A DNA stretch of 7,058 bases, from positions 1-7,058 of the forward strand of contig DAOUMU010000383.1 in NCBI GenBank assembly GCA_034409055.1. Direction: 5' to 3'. Made by a program: the position numbers and the translations under genes. Source of the DNA: DAOUMU01 sp034409055. Its GTDB lineage: Bacteria; Chloroflexota; Anaerolineae; 4572-78; J111. A model generated the notes under the pieces. That model had not been told where the DNA came from. It searched no databases and saw nothing but the letters and a program-made list of their open reading frames with translations. The stretch's first letter is position 1. Every line of letters starts with the position of its first letter. Positions 1-5,765 of the stretch are shown here, in pieces.

Positions 1-82
1 GGCCCCGTTTGGACCGGCTGAAGCCTCGACTCCACCATATATCTGCCCCCAAATTGAAATGCACCCAAGAGCCAACGCACCA

Positions 83-111
83 TTGTCATCAGGCAGGGGA
101 TGTGATACAAT
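83..111 (+). promoter_or_regulatory. Sigma70-type promoter for the nucleotidyltransferase pair
   Basis: The sequence shows TTGTCA at 83-88 and TACAAT at 106-111, separated by 17 bases; each hexamer matches the consensus at five of six positions. Transcription would start near 118, about 34-55 bases before the candidate start codons of the first gene. The -10 box overlaps the left end of a degenerate inverted repeat (109-226). Function is inferred from the match and position only. Confidence 0.6.
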
Positions 112-226
112 GATGAATGTAGAATGATGAAAGAAGGATGAAGGCGGCAGGATGAATAAGGAAGGTGGAAGGATGAGGGATGAATCAAAAACAGGCTCAT
201 CATTCACCCTTCATCATTTATCATTA
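109..226. repeat. Degenerate ATGATGA-type inverted repeat around the gene start
   Basis: The left side (109-186) carries many GATGAA/ATGATGA words and the right side (197-226) carries their complements (TCATCATTC, TTCATCATTT). The outermost arms, AATGATGAATG at 109-119 and CATTTATCATT at 215-225, pair at 10 of 11 positions; the interior is imperfect. It uses the same words as the perfect hairpin at 1059-1130, so the two look like members of one repeat family bracketing the two-gene module. It contains the candidate start codons and about 25 N-terminal codons of the first gene. Confidence 0.6.
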
Positions 227-490
227 GACCAATTGCGCCAGCGGATTGGGGTCTATGATCGGCAGCAGATTTTGATCTGGCAGCGTATGTCGCCGGTGGA
301 GCGGCTGGAGATAGCGTTTCAGGCCTATCAATTTGCCCTGGAAGCCGTCCGGCTGACCGAACGCCAACGGCACCCCGACCTATCCGAAGAGGAGTTCAAA
401 TGGCGCGTCATTCGGCGGATGCAGGGCAATCAACGTTTGGGGAGAGAGAAAGATGCCAGGTCAGGTCACCCCTCAACAAGAACTGAGTAG
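152..490 (+). CDS. Small helical protein of unknown function, partner of the nucleotidyltransferase
   Basis: This encodes up to 112 residues, charged and mostly helical, with no signal peptide or membrane segment. I recognise no named domain. The core from about residue 25 (LDQLRQRIGVYDRQQ) through MSPVERLEIAFQ to the HPDLSEEEFKWRVIRRM segment resembles small proteins that sit directly upstream of nucleotidyltransferase genes, with a helix followed by a xHPdxSEEE..xRl.rR pattern; this is recalled resemblance, not a search. The start is uncertain. ATG at 152 is the longest; ATG at 173 has a better ribosome site (AAGGAAGG at 158-165); TTG 233 or ATG 287 would remove the codons derived from the inverted repeat. 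The end overlaps the next gene by 38 bases, so the two are probably translated together. By position it could be the antitoxin or cofactor of the nucleotidyltransferase, which is inference. Confidence 0.65.
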   Translation: MNKEGGRMRDESKTGSSFTLHHLSLDQLRQRIGVYDRQQILIWQRMSPVERLEIAFQAYQFALEAVRLTERQRHPDLSEEEFKWRVIRRMQGNQRLGREKDARSGHPSTRTE

Positions 491-1055
491 TTTTTTTGCC
501 ATCGTCGTGCAAGCTTTGGAGCGATTGCAGGTCCCTTACATGGTGGCGGGCGGTTTTGCGGCCATTTTCTACGGTGAACCCCGCCTGACCGTTGACATCG
601 ATATTGTGGCCGACGTCAAGTTGTCACACGTTCAGCCGTTGCTTGAAGCCTTTCCCTTCCCTGACTACTACTTGAACGAAGAAGCCATGCGTGATTCCAT
701 CCGTCGTCGGTTTCCTTTTAACATCATCCAGACTGCGACCGCAGCCAAAGTCGACCTCATTCCCCTGCCGGATGACGTTTTTAGCCGCGTCGCTTTCTCA
801 CGGCGACAAAAGATGGTGTTCAATCAAGCGGGGGCAGGGGCTTATTTCATCTCAGCCGAAGATATAGTGCTGGCCAAACTGTTTGCGTTTGAGCAAACCG
901 GTTCAGATAAACATCTGCGGGACGTAAAGGGAGTGCTGGTGACCCAGTGGGGACAACTCAAGCTTGAACTCATTCGCCGCGCTGCCGAACGAAGAAACTT
1001 GCTTCAACAGTTTGAGCAACTGCTCGAAGCTGCCCGCCGGGAAATAGAAGAGTAA
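453..1055 (+). CDS. AbiEii-like nucleotidyltransferase (possible toxin-antitoxin component)
   Basis: This 200-residue soluble protein has a nucleotidyltransferase fold of the polymerase-beta superfamily. The substrate-binding GG is at 33-34 within VAGGFAAIFYG, followed by R44 and the metal-binding DxD pair D48/D50 in RLTVDIDI; a likely third carboxylate is D101 in KVDLIP. The C-terminal part has the SAEDIVLAKL and LRDVKGVL segments typical of AbiEii/DUF6036-like proteins. Such enzymes transfer nucleotides to RNA or protein, and AbiEii members act as toxins of type IV systems, but many relatives are uncharacterised, so the target here is unknown. All expected catalytic residues are present, so it looks active. 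The start at 453 is supported by GGGGAGAG at 439-446. It overlaps the preceding gene by 38 bases and is followed after three bases by a perfect 32-bp hairpin. Confidence 0.85.
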   Translation: MPGQVTPQQELSSFFAIVVQALERLQVPYMVAGGFAAIFYGEPRLTVDIDIVADVKLSHVQPLLEAFPFPDYYLNEEAMRDSIRRRFPFNIIQTATAAKVDLIPLPDDVFSRVAFSRRQKMVFNQAGAGAYFISAEDIVLAKLFAFEQTGSDKHLRDVKGVLVTQWGQLKLELIRRAAERRNLLQQFEQLLEAARREIEE

Positions 1056-1057
1056 CT

Positions 1058-1130
<73 letters not shown>

Positions 1131-1146
1131 CTACGGAAGAGTCCCC

Positions 1147-3444
1147 CTAAAAATAACCGGTTTCCCAGCTTGGCGGTAGCTTGACCACAAAGGTGGTGCC
1201 CTCGCCCACTTTAGAAGAAACCTCAATCTGTCCGTTTAATTGCTCGATATATGTTTTGACGTTATGCAGTCTAACGCCACTCTCAACACCCCGCACCGTA
1301 AAATAGGGTTCGAAAATGTGAGGCAGGTCCTCCGGGGAAATGCCAGCGCCGTTATCAATGACTTCAACAATATGATGCCGGCCGGCTTGTCTAATGTGAA
1401 ACTTCAGGATGCCCCATTCGGGCATTGATTCCAGGGCATACAGGGCCAGATTAACAAAAATTTGTGACAACCGCATCTGATCGGTGTTAATGACCGGCCT
1501 GACCACTTCCGACTCGATGATAATATCGTGGTTAATCATTCGATGGGCCAGCATCGGTTTGATGTTTTCCAGGAGAGACTTGAGGTTGACCGGGGCCGGG
1601 ATCATGGGCCGATATTTCTGGAGATCCATTGTTAACAGGCGGAAGAAGCGGCAATGCCGTTCAATGGCCGACCAGGGATAAGTTTGAACATCAATAGCTG
1701 GACTGGTATTTAAAGTGGCCACCATGGCTTCGATTTCGATCAACAAATCCCTGGCCAGTGAGTCTACCAAATTGGCTGCTTTATCAGCAATGTGAGCTGG
1801 CAACAGTGATTTCTGTTGCTTATCCAGGAATACTCGGTGCACCTTTATTTTTTCTGGCAAGGTATCAATGTCAATTTCATAGGCAACGAGTTCATCATAC
1901 TCCGCCAGCGGCAAACTGACAGAAACCTGGGCTTTGTTCGAGGTGAGCCGTCCTCTATATCGGGATACAATTTTGTGGGCCAGATAGCCATAAATTGCGC
2001 CCGGTTTGTTTTGATGCAAGGCCTTAAGCAGGGTCGATGTTTCCAGGCGATCTTCTTTTAGATTAGCAGAAGTAAAGATGAGAGAAGCCATATCTTTCGT
2101 GACTTCCAGAGAAATAAGCAGCCTGGTCTTCTCCTCATTGTACAAGAGCCACCGGCAAGTATTATAAATCACTTGCTGTAATTTAAGCTCCGGTAAAGCA
2201 ACCATCAGTTCTGAAACATTTCTGGCGGCGGAAGAAACGGTTATTTGAAATTTCGGCAAGAACGTGAGGGTATATTCCAGGTTTTTAATCAAAGAGGTCG
2301 GCTTAAATTCTTGATAGCGCCGAATTTTATACTGCAGCTCTTTTAAGTTTTCACAAACTAAACTGCACAAGTGCTGCCGGGTTTGAAGCTCATTGAAAAC
2401 CTCAGCCGGTAGTTCCGCCTTAGCCGCCAGATCAAGTAATACCTCAACTTTATGCATATCGGGCACTCTGGCTGCGGTTAAGCGTTCTACCTCTATCAAG
2501 GTCTGGGCTAACTCAGGCTCTGTTTGCCACAGAGAGACTTGCTCGGTTAATTGGTGATAATAGTCGATATCAGCCGGGCGGGGTTGTAGCCCAGACAGTG
2601 GCTCAGGACACCCCGACTGTTGTTGGCCCAGTCGAGCCAGGGCCTTTGTAATTTGCCTGATATCGGTAAAGGGACCGTCATAGCTCGATACTGCCCCTAC
2701 CAAGAGTTCTACAGAGTTAACGGCCAGGATAGTCCCTTTGTGATTAGAGCCAAACTTCTCAGTGACCGTTTTACAAATGGCAGAAGCAGTCTCAGGGATG
2801 GTAATCACAATAAAGCTACTATCAGAAGGTTGGCCGATAAAATCATGGGGGGTGCCATGCGTGTCAACAGTTTGACGCAGGATATCGGCCCACTTCACTA
2901 AAATCTCGTCGGCAACCTCAAAACTACTCGTCTCTTCAAAGACATCTATGTTTTCAAGACTGAAGTAGAGCAGGGTCCACGGTTCTGGCGAGTCTTTGAT
3001 GACTTTTAATTGCTCGAGAATTAACTCGCTGGCCGGCAATTTCGTCACGGGGTGCATAAGTGCCTCGTGTCGGCAGCGACGAATGGCGCCCTCAACCCGT
3101 AACTTGAGCTCTTCAATATCAAAGGGCTTGGTAACATAATCATCCGCCCCTAATTCAAAGGCAGCAATGATGTCATTTCGCTTACTTCTCTGGCTCAGAA
3201 ATATAACGGGGATCTGGCAGGTACGGCTATTGTTACGCAGCGTGCGGCAAACTTCATAGCCATTCACGTCCGGCAGCAGCACATCTAAAATAACCACGTT
3301 AGGCATTTCCAGGCGGCAAATGTCGAGGGCATCACTGCCACGGCCGGCAATCAACACTTCGTACCCCAGCCATTCGAAATAGGTTTTAAGGTAGGTAGAG
3401 GTTTTATCATCATCCTCTACAACGAGTATCCGGTCCTTGTCCAT
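1147..3444 (-). CDS. Receiver / degenerate GGDEF / double HATPase hybrid signalling protein
   Basis: This cytoplasmic 765-residue protein has no membrane segment. Residues 1-125 form an intact receiver domain: acidic pocket E10-D11-D12, phosphoacceptor D54 (VVILDVLLPDVNGYEV), S84 and K106 (DDYVTKPFD). Residues about 131-275 resemble a GGDEF domain, with TKLPA at 134-138 where TGLPN is usual, but the signature is SDSSF at 207-211, so diguanylate cyclase activity is unlikely. Residues about 383-520 look like an eroded HATPase module (LQQVIYNTCRWLLYN at 422-436) with no clear G boxes. Residues about 634-758 are a better HATPase_c: N665, DNGAGI 697-702, FEPYF 711-715 and GEGTTF 747-752, though the G2 box is weak (GVRLHNV, 723-729). 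The helices before it (about 560-625) lack a recognisable H-box histidine. It probably receives phosphate from another kinase and signals through protein contacts; kinase activity is doubtful. The ATG is preceded by AAGGA at a 9-base spacing. Confidence 0.85.
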   Translation of the reverse strand: MDKDRILVVEDDDKTSTYLKTYFEWLGYEVLIAGRGSDALDICRLEMPNVVILDVLLPDVNGYEVCRTLRNNSRTCQIPVIFLSQRSKRNDIIAAFELGADDYVTKPFDIEELKLRVEGAIRRCRHEALMHPVTKLPASELILEQLKVIKDSPEPWTLLYFSLENIDVFEETSSFEVADEILVKWADILRQTVDTHGTPHDFIGQPSDSSFIVITIPETASAICKTVTEKFGSNHKGTILAVNSVELLVGAVSSYDGPFTDIRQITKALARLGQQQSGCPEPLSGLQPRPADIDYYHQLTEQVSLWQTEPELAQTLIEVERLTAARVPDMHKVEVLLDLAAKAELPAEVFNELQTRQHLCSLVCENLKELQYKIRRYQEFKPTSLIKNLEYTLTFLPKFQITVSSAARNVSELMVALPELKLQQVIYNTCRWLLYNEEKTRLLISLEVTKDMASLIFTSANLKEDRLETSTLLKALHQNKPGAIYGYLAHKIVSRYRGRLTSNKAQVSVSLPLAEYDELVAYEIDIDTLPEKIKVHRVFLDKQQKSLLPAHIADKAANLVDSLARDLLIEIEAMVATLNTSPAIDVQTYPWSAIERHCRFFRLLTMDLQKYRPMIPAPVNLKSLLENIKPMLAHRMINHDIIIESEVVRPVINTDQMRLSQIFVNLALYALESMPEWGILKFHIRQAGRHHIVEVIDNGAGISPEDLPHIFEPYFTVRGVESGVRLHNVKTYIEQLNGQIEVSSKVGEGTTFVVKLPPSWETGYF

Positions 3445-3536
3445 AGCTTGTTTTCCTTGTGTTAACAGTATCTAAAATTTAGGGACCATTAGACACATCC
3501 AGAAACTATCCAACAAATCAACTTTAATATGTTAAA

Positions 3537-3565
3537 ATTATATCATACCCCCTGAAGAGGAGCAA
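3537..3565 (-). promoter_or_regulatory. Candidate promoter of the hybrid signalling gene
   Basis: On the minus strand there is a perfect TATAAT (3542-3537) with TTGCTC (3565-3560) 17 bases upstream. The -35 matches only in TTG. It would give a leader of roughly 85 bases before the start codon at 3444. The call rests on the -10 match, the spacing and the AT-rich setting. Confidence 0.45.
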
Positions 3566-3587
3566 CGATATTGATCAATGATTTAAG

Positions 3588-3616
3588 TTTTATTTTTATC
3601 TTTTATGTTGTATAAT
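3588..3616 (+). promoter_or_regulatory. Candidate promoter of scpA
   Basis: A perfect TATAAT lies at 3611-3616. The sequence 17 bases upstream (TTTTAT, 3588-3593) is a weak -35. Transcription would start near 3623, immediately before the double palindrome at 3626-3684, which would then fold in the scpA leader RNA. Confidence 0.45.
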
Positions 3617-3625
3617 CAAATTGTG

Positions 3626-3684
3626 TAGGGTAAGTTGCCAACTTGCCCCAGCGCCGTTGACAAGTTAGCAACTTGTCTTACCTA
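3626..3684. repeat. Double palindrome in the scpA leader (REP-like)
   Basis: Two short hairpins stand side by side. The first pairs GGGTAAGTT (3628-3636) with AACTTGCCC (3640-3648), with one G-U pair; the second pairs GACAAGTT (3659-3666) exactly with AACTTGTC (3670-3677). Outer words TAGGGTAA (3626-3633) and TTACCTA (3678-3684) are also complementary with a bulge, so the whole can refold as one long stem joining both halves. This nested symmetry suggests a REP or miniature inverted-repeat element. Its place just upstream of the scpA start could also affect expression. Confidence 0.7.
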
Positions 3685-3705
3685 TAGTACCAAGAAGTTA
3701 CCTCA

Positions 3706-4497
3706 ATGATGCAAGAAAATTTCCCTTCCTACCGGGTAGATCTACAGATTTTCCAGGGCCCACTGGATTTACTGCTGAGTTTGATTGAGCAGGAGGAATT
3801 GGATATTACCAAAATTTCTCTGGCCCAGGTCACAAACCAATACCTGGCTCATTTGGAAGTTATCAAAGAGACCGATCCCGACGATTTAACCGACTTTCTG
3901 GTCATTGCCGCCAAATTGATTTTGATTAAATCCGAGATCCTCCTCCCTCGCCCTCCGGCCAGCATCGTTGCGGAAGAGGAAGAAGACATAGGCGATGAAC
4001 TGGCTCGCCAGTTGTTAATCTATAAACGGTTTAAAGAAATTGCCACTAACTTGCGAGAAGTAGAGCAGCAGGGACAACGGAACTTTGTCCGGATTGCTCC
4101 CCCACCCAAAATCCAGTCCAAGCTGCTTCCCGGCGAAGTTGAGCTGGACGATTTGTTGCGAGCGGCGCGCCATGCGCTGGCGATCAAACCACCCGAACCG
4201 GACGTGGACGAAGTTGTTTCACCAGAAATTGTCACCATCGGTCAACAAATGGCCTTTATTTGGCAAGAAATTACCGCCAGGGGCAGGGTAAGCTTTTTAA
4301 AGTTGCTTAGCCAAAACCGAAACCGCCTTGAGATCATTGTGACGCTGCTGGCTGTCCTGGAGCTGATTAAACGCAGCGTGATCAGGGCCGAACAATCGGG
4401 TATTTTTGACGATATCATTATCTATCAGAATGAGAATGCCCCAGAGCTGACCGAAGCCCAGTGGACAGAGTTGACCGGATTGACAGAAGTATCCTGA
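3706..4497 (+). CDS. scpA: Segregation and condensation protein A (ScpA)
   Basis: ScpA is the kleisin subunit of the bacterial SMC-ScpAB condensin. It bridges the SMC heads and binds ScpB, and is needed for chromosome compaction and segregation in the nucleoid. The 263-residue length is normal for the family. The N-terminal SMC-neck-binding region shows the hallmark FQGPLDLLLSLIEQ (16-29), then LDITKISLAQVTNQYL and LTDFLVIAAKLILIKSEILLP. An acidic EEEEDIGDELARQLLIYKRFKE segment follows, and residues about 185-250 form the C-terminal winged helix that contacts the SMC head. ATG codons at 3706 and 3709 are both possible; the ribosome site is weak (AAGAAG at 3692-3697). The usual partner scpB does not follow: the next gene lies on the opposite strand, so scpB must be elsewhere. 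Confidence 0.96.
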   Translation: MMQENFPSYRVDLQIFQGPLDLLLSLIEQEELDITKISLAQVTNQYLAHLEVIKETDPDDLTDFLVIAAKLILIKSEILLPRPPASIVAEEEEDIGDELARQLLIYKRFKEIATNLREVEQQGQRNFVRIAPPPKIQSKLLPGEVELDDLLRAARHALAIKPPEPDVDEVVSPEIVTIGQQMAFIWQEITARGRVSFLKLLSQNRNRLEIIVTLLAVLELIKRSVIRAEQSGIFDDIIIYQNENAPELTEAQWTELTGLTEVS

Positions 4498-4533
4498 CTA
4501 ATTCTTATGAATGTTAAAAAATTAACTGGGGTA

Positions 4534-4557
4534 GGCCGGGCATCCCCATGCCCGGCC
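4534..4557. terminator. GC-rich hairpin after scpA, possible terminator or REP
   Basis: GGCCGGGCAT (4534-4543) pairs perfectly with ATGCCCGGCC (4548-4557) around a CCCC loop, 37 bases after the scpA stop. The plus-strand sequence after it is only loosely T-rich; on the minus strand a T6 run (4521-4516) begins 12 bases beyond the stem. It may end transcription from either convergent side. The GGGCAT-4nt-ATGCCC core recurs at 4635-4650, which argues for a dispersed repeat family instead. Confidence 0.5.
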
Positions 4558-4592
4558 ATCTATTCCTCGATTATTTTCTTAAGTTCCATTTG

Positions 4593-4666
4593 TTGCAAAA
4601 CCTTGTCGTAGACGCATCCCCCTGCCTCTACGGCGGGCATAGGGATGCCCTGGCTACGTTTTGCAA
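4593..4666. repeat. 74-bp imperfect inverted repeat with GGGCAT hairpin core
   Basis: The ends TTGCAAAAC (4593-4601) and GTTTTGCAA (4658-4666) are exact inverted repeats. Inside them CGTAG/CTACG and GCATCCC (4614-4620)/GGGATGC (4642-4648) continue the symmetry with small gaps. A nested hairpin GGGCAT-AGGG-ATGCCC sits at 4635-4650. The layout of terminal inverted repeats around symmetrical contents resembles a small non-autonomous element. It ends one base before the stop codon of the minus-strand gene at 4668. Confidence 0.6.
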
Positions 4667-4667
4667 A

Positions 4668-5294
4668 TCACCCCCCGGTTATTAACCACTCCAATAGAGT
4701 TACACTCCCCACCCCGGCGATCACACAAATAATCAATAACACCACCAGGCAACTGACGATAATGTGGAACTGAAAGAATTGGGCAAAAAGACCTTGCCTT
4801 TCCACCTGGCCGGTCTCGACGTATGAGGCAGTCCGGTTGTTCGAGCGCCGACGCTCCGCCCCCTTGGTCAAATCCGGGGATACAGGCGCTGTCTTGGCGG
4901 GTAAAGCCGTTCCTTCGGCGATTGAACGGGTCCGCCGGCTGACACGTCCGGTTTCGGCTTCGTTTCTCAAACGATCGAGGCCCGGATAAAAAGGCTCGAT
5001 AGTTTCCAGTTTGCTAATGTGCTTCTTGGCCAGGTAGAATTTACCCCTGGCCAGCGCGCGGGCCACCCGTTGGTACAATTGATCCGCCACCGGCTCAGCG
5101 GCGATGTCCGTGGCCAGCTCTCTTTGCAAATGATTAATGTGGGTCTGAATATCCTCAAGCTGATTTTCCAGGCTGGTGACCACATCCGGCCGGCTTTCCT
5201 GGCTCAACTTCTCTTCAAGTAAAGACAGGTTGGCAAGTAACTGATTTAAGGTTTTTTCTTTATATGCTCTTTGCTCAGGTGTGATGGGGGTCAT
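4668..5294 (-). CDS. Tail-anchored coiled-coil protein of unknown function
   Basis: I do not recognise this 208-residue protein. Residues about 8-66 are heptad-like and rich in Leu, Glu and Gln (LLANLSLLEEKLSQE, VTSLENQLEDIQTHINHLQREL), suggesting a coiled coil. Residues about 70-115 form further helices (LYQRVARALARGKFYLAKKHISKLETIEPFYPG) that look like a TPR-like pair. A basic, Ser/Pro/Thr-rich linker follows (about 115-170). The C-terminus has one hydrophobic segment at about 178-200 with only a few residues after it, and there is no signal peptide, so the bulk probably faces the cytoplasm as a tail-anchored protein. It is the last gene of the minus-strand operon, starting 18 bases after the VanZ-like stop. 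A GAGG lies 16 bases before the ATG, further than usual, so translational coupling may help. Confidence 0.75.
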   Translation of the reverse strand: MTPITPEQRAYKEKTLNQLLANLSLLEEKLSQESRPDVVTSLENQLEDIQTHINHLQRELATDIAAEPVADQLYQRVARALARGKFYLAKKHISKLETIEPFYPGLDRLRNEAETGRVSRRTRSIAEGTALPAKTAPVSPDLTKGAERRRSNNRTASYVETGQVERQGLFAQFFQFHIIVSCLVVLLIICVIAGVGSVTLLEWLITGG

Positions 5295-5312
5295 CTTAGC
5301 TTTTATTTTACC

Positions 5313-5765
5313 TCAGAATTGGGGTGATTTTCTCTCGTATTCCGGTGGGAAGAGAGGCCAGGAGTCAGGGAAGAGGCGCAGCCATTTTACGCGTCGAATC
5401 AGCAAGATCATGGCCAGCGCACCGCTGGCATCGAAAAGCATATCCGCAATCCGGGCATGACGACCGGGCACAAACGATTGGTGAATTTCGTCGAAAACAC
5501 CATACAGGGTCGTAAAAACAAAGGCGGCCAGTAAAATAGACCGGGCAAGCTGGCGTTGGGGGGCCAAAGCGCGCCACCATAGCCAGGCTAACATACCATA
5601 CGCAACGAAGTGAGACGTTTTGAAAAAGAACTTCTCGCCTGTTTTATTCTCAATCTCAACCAACGTTGAGCGAGAAGAGAGCACAAAAATGAGCGCCATC
5701 CACAATACCAGGGGGACAATGTCACGCAACCAACGGGGTAGTGCATGCAGTCGCAATAATATCAA
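5313..5765 (-). CDS. VanZ-like family membrane protein
   Basis: This 150-residue integral membrane protein has about four hydrophobic segments (near 16-31, 52-68, 75-92, 109-122). Family hallmarks are K49..H52..Y56 in KTSHFVAYG, and DEIHQSFVPGR (92-102) followed by D108, D112 and G115. VanZ itself gives low-level teicoplanin resistance, but the family is widespread and mostly of unknown role, so resistance should not be assumed. The start is TTG at 5765; its TTGA overlaps the stop of the glycosyltransferase gene by 4 bases, with GAAAGGG just upstream, a clear case for translational coupling. Its place between a glycosyltransferase and a tail-anchored protein fits a cell-envelope or surface-glycan role, which is inference. 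Confidence 0.88.
   Translation of the reverse strand: MILLRLHALPRWLRDIVPLVLWMALIFVLSSRSTLVEIENKTGEKFFFKTSHFVAYGMLAWLWWRALAPQRQLARSILLAAFVFTTLYGVFDEIHQSFVPGRHARIADMLFDASGALAMILLIRRVKWLRLFPDSWPLFPPEYERKSPQF

Larger units (their letters stand above)
3445..3705. other. Divergent AT-rich intergenic region
   Basis: This 261-base gap separates two diverging genes. It is clearly more AT-rich than its surroundings and holds one candidate promoter for each direction plus a paired palindrome close to scpA. I see no small gene or RNA gene in it. Confidence 0.7.

Noticed and set aside
1..125. Open reading in plus frames 2 and 3 from the left edge, which could be the end of an upstream gene
   Set aside because: The peptides show no recognisable motif, neither frame can be told from chance over this length, and a good promoter lies inside the stretch.
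2760..3050. Active diguanylate cyclase domain in the hybrid signalling protein
   Set aside because: The signature position reads SDSSF and the substrate-side TGLPN is TKLPA, so catalysis is not expected.
4020..4291. Open frames on both strands inside scpA
   Set aside because: They lie wholly within a well-conserved ScpA coding region, and their translations are low-complexity shadows.
5313..5765. Glycopeptide resistance determinant
   Set aside because: Only a VanZ-like family protein is present; there are no vanHAX, vanRS or vanY genes, and most relatives have no known link to resistance.
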